DNA of 64,000 nucleotides, from assembly GCA_017443895.1 (NCBI GenBank), contig JAFSXU010000060.1, forward strand, positions 62,001 through 126,000. The letters are read 5' to 3'. Both the position numbers and the translations under genes were made by a program. The DNA comes from Clostridia bacterium (GTDB taxonomy: Bacteria; Bacillota; Clostridia; UBA1381). Under the pieces are notes generated by a model. That model made no database searches, was not told where the DNA came from, and saw only the letters and a list, made by a program, of their open reading frames with translations. Shown here piece by piece: positions 1 to 11,200 of the stretch (within the stretch, counting starts at the first letter, position 1; each line of letters opens with the position of its first letter).

Positions 1-980
1 GGTATACCACCGCAAAAGATGCATATAATGCAATCCTTGCCGGAGAGAATAAGCTCACAGCGCAGTTTGCGCTTATAAAGCTTGATCAGAACGGCGAAAT
101 AAGGGAGATAGACACTGCAACATACAATGAACAAAATGAAACCTCGAATTCATTGCAGATTGATGTTCCGTTCTGGTACGGTGGCGAAACAACCTATACG
201 CAAAGGCTTATAAGAGCAAATGCAAACGCTGCAAGAATTGGCGAAAAGATAGTATTTGATGCAAATACAAAGGTGTTTATAGTACCTTTTGTAACGGACT
301 ATGACAATGTGCGCGACGATGACCTTTGGGTAACCGCAGGCTCAAGACTTGCAAACGATACAGGTACCTATGCACAGAGCTATAAAACATCGGAGAATAT
401 AGGTATTACAAAGTACTTACTGCTAAAAGGCTATGACCCCAACCGCGTAAATGCAGAAATGCCGATACTTGCTCAGGAAATAAGCCGTGGTATTGACGAG
501 GACGGAAACCCTGTCGAGGTACTGGAGGGCTATCAGGGCGCTGCGCCTGTAAGCATAAAGGCAGATGAGAGCGTAAGCAGTCTGTTTACAAAGAGCGGAG
601 TAATGCCCGGCGATGTTGTAACCCTGACAAAGGACAGCTACGGTCATGTTAAGGGCTGTACGGTGGTATATAACTACAGAACGGGCGAGCATAAGGCAAT
701 ATCGGCGCTCAATGATATTGTCGGACTGTTTGCAGGCTATGCACACAGCGTTGTTGACAATGTTGTAAAGATTGGCTTTACAAGCGGTGCAGAATGTGAC
801 TTTGCAATCAATGCCATGTCAAGACCTGTTTTGGTTTACGACACATCAAAGACAATAAATGCAATTTCAGCCGGTACAACGGGCGATATTGTTACATACT
901 TAAACGACCCTGAAAAATGTTCAACTGTATTTATAGTAACAAACAGAATGCAGCCTCAGATGTTTATAATTTATAGGTAG
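1..980 (+). CDS. 3' part of a surface protein of the SLH/stalk type (start lies outside the window)
   Basis: The reading frame is open from the first bases to the stop at 978-980, so only the C-terminal 325 or so residues are present. There is no catalytic motif. The segment is beta-rich, with alternating acidic turns and short 'V.G..V....' repeats, typical of wall-attached stalk regions. A stretch near window bases 225-435 (R-I-G-E-K-I-V-F-D followed by a V-P strand, a D-D-D turn and a final K-Y-L-L-L-K-G-Y-D strand) parallels the truncated protein at 62000-64000, so the two are probably paralogues. It lies 28 bases before the binding-protein gene and may share its transcript. Function is inferred as surface or cell-wall association only. 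Confidence 0.6.
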   Translation, partial: YTTAKDAYNAILAGENKLTAQFALIKLDQNGEIREIDTATYNEQNETSNSLQIDVPFWYGGETTYTQRLIRANANAARIGEKIVFDANTKVFIVPFVTDYDNVRDDDLWVTAGSRLANDTGTYAQSYKTSENIGITKYLLLKGYDPNRVNAEMPILAQEISRGIDEDGNPVEVLEGYQGAAPVSIKADESVSSLFTKSGVMPGDVVTLTKDSYGHVKGCTVVYNYRTGEHKAISALNDIVGLFAGYAHSVVDNVVKIGFTSGAECDFAINAMSRPVLVYDTSKTINAISAGTTGDIVTYLNDPEKCSTVFIVTNRMQPQMFIIYR

Positions 981-1008
981 ATAAAACGGAAAGGAAAGTG
1001 ATTACAAG

Positions 1009-2403
1009 ATGAAACTCAAGAAAATCTTATGCGCAGTGTTGGCCATTACAATGTGCAGTTCATTATTCGGCTGTGCAGGCTCCAACAAGGGACGGACGGA
1101 GGACGGCAGAATTGCCATTTCAACGAGCGGTTGGCCCGATCCCGACTCACCAAACTATCCCAAGGCTCTTGAAAGGGAGCAGGGCTTTGAAGAGGCAAAT
1201 CCCGATGTAGACTTAACAGGCGATACATGGACCTTTGATTTAAAGAGCTTTTATCCAAAGGCAGAGTCAGGCACGCTTCCTACAATTTACCGCTGTAACT
1301 TTACCGAGATACAGAGAATTATAGACGGTGAGTATGCCGCAGACATTACCGATGTTTTAAAGGACAGAGGCTATGAGGGTAAGTTTTCAAAGAAGGTTGA
1401 GGATGTAATCTCAAAAGACGGACGGATATATTCATTCCCGATATCTACATATATTCTCGGTCTTGCGGTAAATATGGATTTATTCAAAGCCGCAGGTCTT
1501 GTAGAGGCAGACGGCACGCCAAAACAGCCAAAGGATTGGTATGAAATGGCTGAGTTTGCAAAGCAAATCAAGGAAAAGACAGGTAAGGACGGCTTTATAT
1601 TACCTACAATGAACAATGCAGGCGGTTGGATATTCACCGTTATGGCATGGTCATTCGGTGCAGAATTTATGAAGCAGGACGAGAACGGAAAATGGATTGC
1701 AACCTTTGATTCGCCCGAATGTACCGAGGCATTGCAATTTATAAAGGATTTAAGATGGAAGTATAATGTACTGCCTCAAAATACCCTGATTGATAACAAC
1801 GGTACAGCAGAGTATCTTGCAACAGGTAAGGCGGCAATGATGCTTGGTTCGGGAACTATCGGAAACCAGGTGGCAACATACAGCATTAACCCCGATTCAT
1901 TGGGTATGATGGCTATTCCTGCAGGTCCAAAGCGTTATGTAACCCTGCTTGGCGGTGATACAAGAGCTATAGTAGACGACGCTACAGAGGAGCAGATTGA
2001 TGCTTGTATCAGATTTTTGGAGTATACCGGAAACGGTTATGACATTGACGAGTCGGGTAAGCAGGCTTTGATTGACTCAATCGAGCAGAAAAAGGCAGGC
2101 GGTGCCGTTATCGGTATCAAGTCTTTAAGCCCGTGGAATGAAGAAAGTGCAAAGCAGAAGTTCCAGAACGAGCTTATTGAAAAATATGCAAATGTCAGCC
2201 CGAATAATGTAAGACTCTATAACGAGTTCTTAGACGATGAAACAGTTGAGGTACAGCCTGAAGAGCCTATATGCGCTCAGGATTTGTACGGTATTCTTGA
2301 TAACTGTATTCAGAATGTTCTGGGTGATAAGAATGCCGACTGTGCAACCTTGTTAAAGAAAGCAAATTCAGATTTTCAGACAAACTTCTTAAATAACTTT
2401 TAA
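1009..2403 (+). CDS. Extracellular sugar-binding lipoprotein of a CUT1 ABC transporter
   Basis: 464 residues. The N-terminus has a Lys-rich start, a hydrophobic core and a lipobox ending L-F-G-C (Cys at about residue 22), so the mature protein is lipid-anchored on the outer face of the membrane. The rest matches family-1 solute-binding proteins, with W-x-F/Y-rich sugar-pocket segments such as '[17 protein letters not shown]' and a '[11 protein letters not shown]' hinge segment. It delivers oligosaccharide to the two permeases encoded next. The start is supported by GGAAAG upstream. It is separated from permease 1 by 118 bases containing a strong stem-loop, which probably keeps binding-protein mRNA in excess. 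The substrate cannot be read from sequence; neighbouring enzymes point to a plant or acidic glycan oligomer. Confidence 0.9.
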   Translation: MKLKKILCAVLAITMCSSLFGCAGSNKGRTEDGRIAISTSGWPDPDSPNYPKALEREQGFEEANPDVDLTGDTWTFDLKSFYPKAESGTLPTIYRCNFTEIQRIIDGEYAADITDVLKDRGYEGKFSKKVEDVISKDGRIYSFPISTYILGLAVNMDLFKAAGLVEADGTPKQPKDWYEMAEFAKQIKEKTGKDGFILPTMNNAGGWIFTVMAWSFGAEFMKQDENGKWIATFDSPECTEALQFIKDLRWKYNVLPQNTLIDNNGTAEYLATGKAAMMLGSGTIGNQVATYSINPDSLGMMAIPAGPKRYVTLLGGDTRAIVDDATEEQIDACIRFLEYTGNGYDIDESGKQALIDSIEQKKAGGAVIGIKSLSPWNEESAKQKFQNELIEKYANVSPNNVRLYNEFLDDETVEVQPEEPICAQDLYGILDNCIQNVLGDKNADCATLLKKANSDFQTNFLNNF

Positions 2404-2422
2404 TTATAACATAATCAAACAG

Positions 2423-2454
2423 CCCACCTGCAGTGCTAAGGCGCTGTAGGTGAG
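2423..2454 (+). promoter_or_regulatory. Intercistronic stem-loop after the binding-protein gene
   Basis: Arms 2423-2436 and 2441-2454 pair over about 14 positions (two G-T wobbles, one mismatch) around a TAAG tetraloop. There is no T-run after it, so it is more likely an RNA-processing or 3'-stability hairpin than a full terminator. Its place between binding protein and permease is where such elements adjust subunit ratios in malE/malF-type operons. Confidence 0.7.
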
Positions 2455-2521
2455 CGTTGGAGTTGATTGCCGTTATCTGTTTTACGGCTTGATTTCAGCT
2501 TTAGAATAAGGAGGATGCCCA

Positions 2522-3442
2522 ATGAGAAACAAGAATGACGGGCGTGCAAAAAAGTTAAATCGGGGCGGATTTCAAAAGAGAACCTTTATAACCTCATGGC
2601 TTTTTGCGGTGCCTGCTCTTATACTTATGTACCTTTTCATATGGCGGCCTACGGTAATGGGCTTTGTGTGGTCGCTGTTTAAAATGAAGGGATATTCGCC
2701 TACATATTTTATCGGTATAAAGAATTATGTCGAGGTAATGAAGGATACTCAGTTTATACCGCTTTTTATAAACACCTTGGAATATGTATTCTGGTCGTTG
2801 GTGGTTGGATTTTTGCCACCGGTGCTTTTAGCGGTCGTTGTAAACGAGATGGTGCATTTTAAGCAGAAGATAATGACGCTTTTGTACCTGCCAGCCATTA
2901 TACCTGCAATTGCTGTTTCGCTCTTATGGAAGCAGATGTATGACCCTACCGAGATAGGCCTTTTGAATATGATACTTGTAAAGTTCGGTATGTCGCCGTA
3001 TCAGTGGTTAAATGATGCTCATTTTACGATTTTATGGATAGTTGTGTCCATGACATGGAAGAGCTTCCCGGGCACAATGCTACTCTACTATTCGGCACTT
3101 CAGGGCGTAAACCAGGAGCTTTACGAGGCGGCAACAATAGACGGAGCAGGAATATTAAAGCGTGCGTGGTATGTTACCCGTCCGCAGATAATGGGAGTGC
3201 TGATATTAAACTTCGTACGCCAGATTATCGGTGTATTCCAGGTTATGGAACAGCCTCTTGCAATGACGGGCGGAGGTCCTGACGGCGCTTCTGCATCCTT
3301 GGGCTATCAGCTTTATAAATACGGTTTCGTTACTCAGAGAGTAGGCCACGCTATGGCATTGGGTACAATAATTTTTGTAGTCCTGATATTTATGACAATA
3401 TTCTATTTCAAGCTCAACAGGAAGCTGGAAGAAAGTCTGTAA
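2522..3442 (+). CDS. Sugar ABC transporter permease, MalF/UgpA type
   Basis: 306 residues with about six membrane-spanning segments; the first is around residues 22-44 after a basic cytosolic N-terminus. The CUT1 EAA loop is clear ('EAATIDGAGILKRAWYVTRP'), the site that docks the ATPase in the cytosol. A perfect AAGGAGG sits 8 bases before the ATG. It forms the membrane channel with the next gene. No ATPase gene occurs anywhere in the window, which in Bacillota usually means a shared MsmX-type ATPase (inference). Confidence 0.9.
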   Translation: MRNKNDGRAKKLNRGGFQKRTFITSWLFAVPALILMYLFIWRPTVMGFVWSLFKMKGYSPTYFIGIKNYVEVMKDTQFIPLFINTLEYVFWSLVVGFLPPVLLAVVVNEMVHFKQKIMTLLYLPAIIPAIAVSLLWKQMYDPTEIGLLNMILVKFGMSPYQWLNDAHFTILWIVVSMTWKSFPGTMLLYYSALQGVNQELYEAATIDGAGILKRAWYVTRPQIMGVLILNFVRQIIGVFQVMEQPLAMTGGGPDGASASLGYQLYKYGFVTQRVGHAMALGTIIFVVLIFMTIFYFKLNRKLEESL

Positions 3443-3457
3443 AGGAAGGTAAGAACA

Positions 3458-4381
3458 ATGAGTAAGTTTCAAGACAAAACTACGGGTTTGCTTACAAATG
3501 TCGATTTAAAAAGCGCAAGAGGCAAAATCCTGTATTGGATATTATTTGCAATACTTATTGCCTGCTGTCTTATAACATTCCTTCCTGCTGTTTGGACGGT
3601 TTTTACGGCATTAAAGGACCCTAACGAAATATATACCAGTACAAAATTTTTCCCCGAACATCTGTCATGGCACATTTTTGTTACCCGTGTGGCAGATTCG
3701 TGGAACCAGTTAAAATTCGGAAGAAGTATTATCAATACATTCTATTATTCCGCCGTTGCTTGGGCACTGAAGTTAGGTGTGTGTACATTTGCAGGTTATG
3801 CTTTTTCAAAGCTCAAGCCAAAGGGAAGTACCATGGTATTTATATTGATACTGTGGACAATGATGATGCCGTCTCAAATGCGAACGGTACCTAACTATAT
3901 AAGCTATTTGTCTTTCCCGTTTGCATCAAGAACGGAGTTTGGCATCGGTATAAATTTGCTCAACACCTATTGGCCGCTGTGGCTTGGCGGTGCGGTTGAC
4001 GCATTTGCGATAATGCTTTTTAAGAACGCCTTTGATGCGGTTTCAAACTCCATTGTCGAGGCGGCAACAATTGACGGAGCAGGCAAGCTTCAAATATTCT
4101 TTAAGATTATGGTACCTTTAAGTGTGCCGATAATCATATATGAATCAATTATGACCTTGTCGGGAGCATGGTCAAACTTCTTCGGTCCGTATCTTATTAT
4201 CCAGGATACGACAAAGCAGTTGTTACCTGCAAAAATATTTATGATGGGTAATGACGGAACAGTTAAGCAGAACACATATCTTATGGGTCTTATAATCGCA
4301 GCTATGCCTCAGCTTATAATATTTGCGTTCTTCAAGCGCTACATTATGGGCGGTATCAATATCGGCGGAGTTAAGGGTTAA
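3458..4381 (+). CDS. Sugar ABC transporter permease, MalG type
   Basis: 307 residues, six predicted membrane segments, first about residues 24-47. The EAA loop reads 'EAATIDGAGKLQIFFKIMVP', with the typical MalG-family C-terminus ending in G-G-V-K-G. It starts 15 bases after permease 1 with its own GGAAGG ribosome site, so the two are translated together. Partner of the 1009 binding protein and the 2522 permease. Confidence 0.9.
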   Translation: MSKFQDKTTGLLTNVDLKSARGKILYWILFAILIACCLITFLPAVWTVFTALKDPNEIYTSTKFFPEHLSWHIFVTRVADSWNQLKFGRSIINTFYYSAVAWALKLGVCTFAGYAFSKLKPKGSTMVFILILWTMMMPSQMRTVPNYISYLSFPFASRTEFGIGINLLNTYWPLWLGGAVDAFAIMLFKNAFDAVSNSIVEAATIDGAGKLQIFFKIMVPLSVPIIIYESIMTLSGAWSNFFGPYLIIQDTTKQLLPAKIFMMGNDGTVKQNTYLMGLIIAAMPQLIIFAFFKRYIMGGINIGGVKG

Positions 4382-4422
4382 GGCTCTTATAATATTCTGA
4401 ATAAAAGATAATGTAGGAAAAT

Positions 4423-4456
4423 GGGTTGTTTGAAAATCGGAATTTTTGAACAACCC
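4423..4456 (+). promoter_or_regulatory. 14-bp hairpin between transporter and glycosidase genes
   Basis: Arms 4423-4436 and 4443-4456 pair over 14 positions with two G-T wobbles and a six-base loop (TCGGAA). No T-run follows. It lies 34 bases before the next ATG and probably separates or tunes expression of the transporter and the glycosidases. Confidence 0.65.
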
Positions 4457-4489
4457 ATAAATTTAAATTATAGAAAAAGGAATAAACAT

Positions 4490-5833
4490 ATGGCAAATAT
4501 CAGCATTGACTTCAATGATAAAATCGGAAAAATCAAGCCCATGCACGGGGTCGGACAACCTCCGTTTGGCGCAATAGATTTTTCGTTTGTTAAATATTTA
4601 AAAGATGCAAATATTCCGTATTCACGCCTGCATGATGTCGGCGGTTGGTTCGGCGGTAATATGTTTGTTGATATACCGAATATTTTCAGGGATTTTTCCG
4701 CCGATGAAACAGACCCCTCATCATACGATTTTGTGTTTACCGATATGCTTATCGAGGCTTTGGAGAAAAATAACTGTGAGCCGGTATATCGTCTGGGAGT
4801 TACGATTGAGAATTTCCATTATATAAAAGCGTACAGGATTTTTCCGCCCAAGAATATGGAAAAATGGGCGAGAATTTGCGAGCATATCATTCGCCACTAT
4901 AACGAGGGCTGGGCAGACGGATTTCATTACGGTATCAAGTATTGGGAAATCTGGAACGAGCCTGATAACGGCATAGACAACACGCAAAATATGATGTGGC
5001 ACGGCACAAAAGAGGAATTTTATGAGCTTTATAGGGTAACCTCAAAGCATCTTAGAAAATGCTTTGGAAATACGATTAAAATAGGCGGTTACGGTCATTC
5101 GGGATTTTATGTTGTTGACAGTGCCAAAGATATAGAAAATTCTATCGGTATAGGACTTGGTATGAAGGAAAATCCTACCGATTGGGAAAAGAGAACGGAG
5201 TATTTTATCACATTTTTTGACGGATTTATAGATATGGTGGTAAAGGAAAACCTGCCGTTTGACTTTTTTTCACATCATAGCTATGCAACGGTTTGGGCAA
5301 CCGTGAAAAGACAGAAATATGTTGAAAAACGGTTAAATGACGCAGGCCTTTCGGAGGTTGAAATACACCTAAACGAGTGGAACCCAAACGCCCGTACGAA
5401 AGAGCGTGGCAGGTCCGTTGCATCGGCAAATGCGGTGGCAATGATGTGCGCAATGCAGAACACAAAAATGTCAATGATGTGCTATTACGATGCAAGATTG
5501 GGAATTTCGATGTACGGAGGCTTGTTTAATCCCATGACATATGAGCCGTTGTGTACATATTACGGATTTAAGGCTTTTGGAAACCTTTATAAGCTCGGAA
5601 CACAGGTAATGGCAAAATCCGATACGGAAGATGTATATGTGCTTGCAGGAACGGACGGTGAAAAATGCGGAGTCTTGATTTCAAATATCGGGCAGGACAC
5701 TCCCATTACACTTGCCACTGACAAAAAATTGCATGGATATTTAATAGACGAGAACAATTTTTATAAGGAGACAGATATAGATACCGCATCCTTTATCTTA
5801 AAGGAAAATCAGGTGATTTATCTGGAGAGTTGA
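4490..5833 (+). CDS. GH39-like clan-A glycoside hydrolase (cytosolic)
   Basis: 447 residues from the ATG at 4490. That start is chosen because an AAAGGA site lies at the right distance, while the upstream in-frame ATG at 4421 falls in a hairpin. A TIM-barrel clan-A signature is visible: acid/base Glu157 in 'EIWNEPD' and probable nucleophile Glu296 in 'HLNEWN'. There is no signal peptide, so it acts inside the cell on imported oligosaccharides. GH39 members are beta-xylosidases, alpha-L-iduronidases and related enzymes; the sugar specificity here is not readable. It lies just ahead of the GH106-like gene (two bases apart) and after the transporter, consistent with intracellular trimming. A related clan-A family remains possible. 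Confidence 0.72.
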   Translation: MANISIDFNDKIGKIKPMHGVGQPPFGAIDFSFVKYLKDANIPYSRLHDVGGWFGGNMFVDIPNIFRDFSADETDPSSYDFVFTDMLIEALEKNNCEPVYRLGVTIENFHYIKAYRIFPPKNMEKWARICEHIIRHYNEGWADGFHYGIKYWEIWNEPDNGIDNTQNMMWHGTKEEFYELYRVTSKHLRKCFGNTIKIGGYGHSGFYVVDSAKDIENSIGIGLGMKENPTDWEKRTEYFITFFDGFIDMVVKENLPFDFFSHHSYATVWATVKRQKYVEKRLNDAGLSEVEIHLNEWNPNARTKERGRSVASANAVAMMCAMQNTKMSMMCYYDARLGISMYGGLFNPMTYEPLCTYYGFKAFGNLYKLGTQVMAKSDTEDVYVLAGTDGEKCGVLISNIGQDTPITLATDKKLHGYLIDENNFYKETDIDTASFILKENQVIYLES

Positions 5834-5835
5834 AT

Positions 5836-8184
5836 ATGAACAACATAACTTTAGAAAAGCTTATACACCCCGACAGGGAATTTTCACCTATGCCGTTCTG
5901 GTTCTGGAACGACAGCTTTGACGAGGCGAAAATTGTGAGTCAGATACAGAAAATGTATTCAAAGGGCGTAAACGGATTTGTTATCCACCCAAGAATAGGC
6001 ATACCCCGTGATATACCGTATATGTCGGATAAGTATCTTCACTATGTAAAATGTGCGGTGGAGGAAGCGGACAGGCTCGGTATGAAGGTAATTCTCTATG
6101 ACGAGGGAATGTACCCATCAGGGTCTGCACATGGAATGATAGTAAACACGCACCCCGATTTTGCATCGAGAGGTATAAGATGCGAGGAAAGTACAAAAAG
6201 TGTGCCTTGTCTTAGTGAGGGTGAAAGGTTGGTATTTACATTTACCGCAAAAAAAATATCCGATAATGCCTTAGACAGGGCAAGCATTAAAGAATATAAA
6301 GGCGGAGCTTTAGATGACGGCTGTGTATTTCTTCATTTGATAGAGGGCTTTTCTCACGGACATATCCGAGGTATACACATAGGCGAGGACGACTGGGAAA
6401 ATCCGCCCGGTGCGGCAGATATATTAAGACGGGAGTCTGTTGAGTGCTTTATAGAGCTTACACATGAAAGGTATTACAATGCTCTTTCAAAATATTTCTC
6501 AAATACTGTGATAGGTATTTTTACCGACGAGCCATCTGTTTTGGGGCGCGGTGAAGATAAGAGAATGAACGAGTGGACAACCGGCTTTGCACAGGAGCTT
6601 AAAAATGTGGGAGTATATCCTTGCGATATTGTGGCAATGTGGTACGATGTCGGCGAAGAAACAGCTAAGATACGGAAAAAATATGCAAAAGCAGTCTGTA
6701 ACAGACTTGAAAACAGCTTTTATAAACCCCTTTTTGAGTGGTGCAATAAGCACAATATTGCACTGGTCGGGCATCCCCGTAAATCCGCAGATATCGGCTT
6801 TTTAAAATATTTCCATATCCCGGGACAGGATTTGGTTTTCAGAAAGGTTGCCCCCGAGGACGATAAGGCAATAGGGGGCATCGACTCAATTCAGGCAAAA
6901 TGCTCCTCAGACGCCGCACGCCACAGGGGGCAAAGGCGAAACCTTAACGAATGCTTTGCCTGTGGCGGCAGGAACGGAATAGAATGGGCATTTAATGCCG
7001 ATGATATGAAATGGACTATGGACTGGCTGTTTGTAAGGGGCGTAAATATGCTTGTGCCCCATGCATTTTTCTATTCCCTTGACGGCGAAAGGCGGTTTGG
7101 AGAAAGACCGCCCGATGTGGGATTTAATAATATCTGGTGGAAATATTACGGCATAATCTCCGATTATATGAAACGAATGTCGTTTATGATGACGGACTCT
7201 GTTAATGTAACAAATATTGCGATACTTTGCGAGTCGAACCGTTTACCGATTGATATAGCAAAACCGCTTTACCAAAATCAGATAGAATTTAACTATCTTG
7301 AGGAGGAGCTGATAAATGACGGAAGCTGTGATATTGGCGGCGGTAAGATAAAGATACAATCGCAGTGCTATGACACATTGATAATTGATGATGTATCTCT
7401 TATAAGCCAAGAAATCAAGGATTTTGCATCGGACGGCGGTAAGGTTATAGCGTATAATCCGACAGGTGCAGAGCTTAGCAAGAATATAATCTCTGTAGCC
7501 TCATTTAAAGATATACCTGCATACCTGAAAAGAGATTTGGTAGTTTATCCGTCACATAAGGATTTAAGGGTGAGCCATATCGTAAAGAATGGCGAGCATT
7601 TTTATGTGCTTGTAAACGAGGGCGAAGCACCCGTCATAGGTGAGGTAACAATTCCCGCAGATGATAATATCAGTGTGTTTGACCCTTGGGAGGGCAAGGA
7701 AATTACGGATAATGTACTATCGCTTTACAGGCGTGAGAGTCTTATAATCTGTGCAGGTAAAAATCCGACAGAAAAGACAGTGCTGAGGTTTTGCGATAAA
7801 TCGGGAACACCAAAAAAAGAAACACAGCTAAAAAACTGGTATATAGGATCTGAAAAAACAGAGCTTGGCTCATGGACTGAAAATGAAAGGTTCAAGGATT
7901 TTTGCGGAACGCTCTCTTATCAGTCTGACTTTGATATATCCCTTGACGGTGTGGATAAAATTGTTCTTGATATGGGTTCGGTTGCCGAACAGGCACAGGT
8001 ATACATAAACGGCTATTTTGCAGGCTTTAGGCTGTGGGCGCCGTATCAACTGGATATTACAGAATATGTAAAAGACGGTAAAAATAATCTTCAAATTGAG
8101 GTAACAAACTCTCTTGCAAATAAATACACTTCACATAGACTCCCGTCTGGGTTAATTGACACAGTAACATTAAAGATATATTGA
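5836..8184 (+). CDS. GH106-like (alpha-L-rhamnosidase-related) glycoside hydrolase
   Basis: 782 residues. The ATG at 5836 is preferred over a TTG six bases upstream because GGAG at 5824-5827 is then 8 bases away. The N-terminal 'PFWFWND' segment (residues 20-26), 'YDEGMYPSG' (88-96) and 'FTDEP' (229-233) are hallmarks of the large family that includes GH106 rhamnosidases. The last 120 residues form a jelly-roll galactose-binding-like domain ('QVYINGYFAG...'). There is no secretion signal, so it is cytosolic. GH106 releases rhamnose from pectin or flavonoid glycosides, but many family relatives are uncharacterised, so specificity is tentative. Confidence 0.65.
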   Translation: MNNITLEKLIHPDREFSPMPFWFWNDSFDEAKIVSQIQKMYSKGVNGFVIHPRIGIPRDIPYMSDKYLHYVKCAVEEADRLGMKVILYDEGMYPSGSAHGMIVNTHPDFASRGIRCEESTKSVPCLSEGERLVFTFTAKKISDNALDRASIKEYKGGALDDGCVFLHLIEGFSHGHIRGIHIGEDDWENPPGAADILRRESVECFIELTHERYYNALSKYFSNTVIGIFTDEPSVLGRGEDKRMNEWTTGFAQELKNVGVYPCDIVAMWYDVGEETAKIRKKYAKAVCNRLENSFYKPLFEWCNKHNIALVGHPRKSADIGFLKYFHIPGQDLVFRKVAPEDDKAIGGIDSIQAKCSSDAARHRGQRRNLNECFACGGRNGIEWAFNADDMKWTMDWLFVRGVNMLVPHAFFYSLDGERRFGERPPDVGFNNIWWKYYGIISDYMKRMSFMMTDSVNVTNIAILCESNRLPIDIAKPLYQNQIEFNYLEEELINDGSCDIGGGKIKIQSQCYDTLIIDDVSLISQEIKDFASDGGKVIAYNPTGAELSKNIISVASFKDIPAYLKRDLVVYPSHKDLRVSHIVKNGEHFYVLVNEGEAPVIGEVTIPADDNISVFDPWEGKEITDNVLSLYRRESLIICAGKNPTEKTVLRFCDKSGTPKKETQLKNWYIGSEKTELGSWTENERFKDFCGTLSYQSDFDISLDGVDKIVLDMGSVAEQAQVYINGYFAGFRLWAPYQLDITEYVKDGKNNLQIEVTNSLANKYTSHRLPSGLIDTVTLKIY

Positions 8185-8209
8185 CAACATACTAAAGGAG
8201 GACTTTACA

Positions 8210-11200
8210 ATGAAATTGCGTAAGATTATAAGTACTGCTGTTACGGCTGCCGTTATCATGGCAAATACTGCTGTAATAACTACGCCGTCGGTGTATGCGG
8301 AAAATGTAAACACCGATACTGCCTACAGGGAGAACTTTGACGGCTTTGCAAGCGCAAACTATTCTCCAACGCTCAAAGGCTTAAAGAACTACGGCTGGTA
8401 TGCTGCCGATAACAACACTCTTTATACTACGGTTGACAGTGTTCCGCCGTACTCGACCTATGAAGGTAAGTTTGCAAAAATCACCGATAAAGACGGAAGC
8501 AAGGTTTTGATGGTTGTTTCAGCAGGCGAGGGGAACAGTACCCAAAACGGCGATATTCCCGAATACGGCTATGCCAAAACCTTCCCGGGTGTGAATGCGG
8601 GCGAGGCGGTAACAGGCTCATGGGAGATAAGCTTTGATTTTAAACCTTATTTATTAAATAAAATGACGCAGTTTGCTTTTACACTGAATACCGCAGACAA
8701 ATCGGATTTAACAGAGGCAAGCGCACAGCATAATATCATAGCAGGCTACGGACAGAGATTTTATCTTGGCTACCGTAACTACAAAACACTTTTAAATGAC
8801 AATTCTGCGCAAGGCACCCTGAAGGCTGTTGATATAGGTGGCGAGGCATGGTATACGGTTAAAACCGTATTAAACTGTGACGAGCACTATTATTCGGTGG
8901 AGCTTTATAATAGGGCAACGGGTAAGCTTATTGCGAGAAGAAGCCCTGTAAGCTTTGACGCTAATGAGTCGGTAGGCTTTTTAAAATTTTCTGCGCTGGG
9001 CTTTAAACAACATTCCTGGGTATATATTGACAATGTTTCTATAGAAAAAACCTCAAAAAATGCTCTTATATACAATGAGAGCTTTGATACCTTTACAAAC
9101 AACAGTTACCGTGCGACCGACGGTATGACAACGGCTGAAAAGTCTGAGGATTTAACAGGTAACAGCTATTTTGAGGGATTTACACCGTGGCGGTTTTATG
9201 AGAGTATCGGCAACAGCTATTGTTTAGAAAATGACAGCACACTTTCAAGTCAGGTAGTGAGACTGGGCGATGATCCGGGCACAGCAGGAGTAACCGAACA
9301 GTCGGGCTTGGTATATATGCCCTCATATGACCCGATTATAAATCAACAAACGGCAAATCTTCGAGGTATGCTAAGGGCGAGCTTTAAAATCAAACCCGAA
9401 ACAATAGCCGACACCTTTACGGTAAATGTCATACCCGATACAGGTCTTGACATTGCATCCGGTAGCAGTGAAATTTTTAAAATTGCCAATAACAACGGCA
9501 CTCCCGCAGTTTTAAACAATGGTGAATATGTAGGCCTTGACCGTTCAAAATGGTATGATGCAGAGCTTATATTTGATGTTTTACTCCATACCGTAACGGT
9601 AAGGGTAAAGGATATTCAGGGGAATGATATTGCATACAACTGTGTGTCAGACAACTCTGTGCCCGATGCCGTAAAGGCGATAATGTTTAAGGCAGACGGA
9701 GGCACATCTGTTTTGGCAGACGATATCAGACTTGAATATTCAGACAGAGTGCTTAATATAAGTAAAGTAAGTGTAAACGGCAAGTCGGTCGATTATTTAC
9801 CTGATATAGACGCTCCTCTGACAGTCAATGTCACAATGGACTATGCAAACTCAGGTGATGAAACGCTCAACAGTGAGGTAATACTTGCCCTATACAGTGA
9901 CGGCAGGCTCATAAGCGTGCAATCCGCCGATTTTTCACTATTACCGAAAACATATGGCACAGATGATGAAACGGTGGCATTTATTCTACCTTCAGATGTT
10001 GATACAAATGCCGTTGATAAAATGTCGGTATTTGTGTGGGACGGCCTTGAGAGTATGCGCTGTTTTACAAAAAAGATAAATTCAGAAAAGAAACAAGAGT
10101 CAATATATAAGGATTATGTTGATTTTACGGTTGATATTAAGAGCGGACGGGGTGCGGTAATTTTACAGCTTACGGACACGCAGATTGTGGACTCAACCCA
10201 GATCCGCCCCGATGTGACATATAATCCGGCTATGCCAAAATATTGGCTTCCGGAGCTTATGAACAGACGGCTGTTCAATGATTTAAGGGAAATAATCAAT
10301 AATGTAAAGCCCGATTTAATTCTTCTTACGGGCGATATGGTATACGGAGGATATGACGATAAAGGAACCTCGTTTGTGGAGCTTGCGGATTTCCTTGATG
10401 GATACGGCATACCTTGGGCGCCTGTATTTGGTAATCATGAGAATGAAAGCCAAATGGGTGTTGACTGGCAGTGTGCATACCTTGAAAACTGCAAAAACTG
10501 TTTGTTTAAGCAAAGGACTTTGACAGGAAACGGCAATTACAGTATAGGAATTGTCCAAGGCGGAGAACTAAAGCGTGTAATATTTATGCTTGACAGTAAC
10601 GGCTGTGCGGTAATGAGTGATGAAAGCTTCAGTAACGGCCATTCTAAAAAGACGGCAGGCTTTGGCGATGACCAGATTGAATGGTATAGCGGCGCGGCAG
10701 AGAAGATAAACAAAGATTTTGGGGATATGAAGTATACCTTTGCGTTCCATATACAGCTTGCCGCATTTGAGGATGCATTTTACAATACATACGGATTTGT
10801 AAACGGCAGTGAGAGGAACGAGCGTGGCGATTTGGTATCACCAATCAATATTGATGAGCGTGCGGATAAACAGCCTACGGATTTTGGATATATCGGCAGA
10901 AATCTTAAAGGGCCATGGGATAAAGACAGAACCGTATATAACGGAATAAAAGCACTTGACGCAGATTCCATTTTAGTGGGGCATGAGCATTGTAACAGCG
11001 CAAGCGTTGTATATGACGGCATACGCTTCCAGTACGGTCAGAAAATAGGCGAATACGACAGAATTAACTTCCGTAGCTCTGACGGCAGTATTGTCGGTGC
11101 ATCGGCATATGCAAGTGATTTGGGAACGCCCATTCTTGGCGGTACGGTTATGGAGTTATCCGAAAGTACGGGAGAAATTTCAAATGCCTATATTTATTAT

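Noticed and set aside
4421-4489. Upstream in-frame ATG at 4421 for the GH39-like gene
   Set aside because: It falls within the left arm of a 14-bp hairpin with no ribosome site; the ATG at 4490 has AAAGGA at good spacing.
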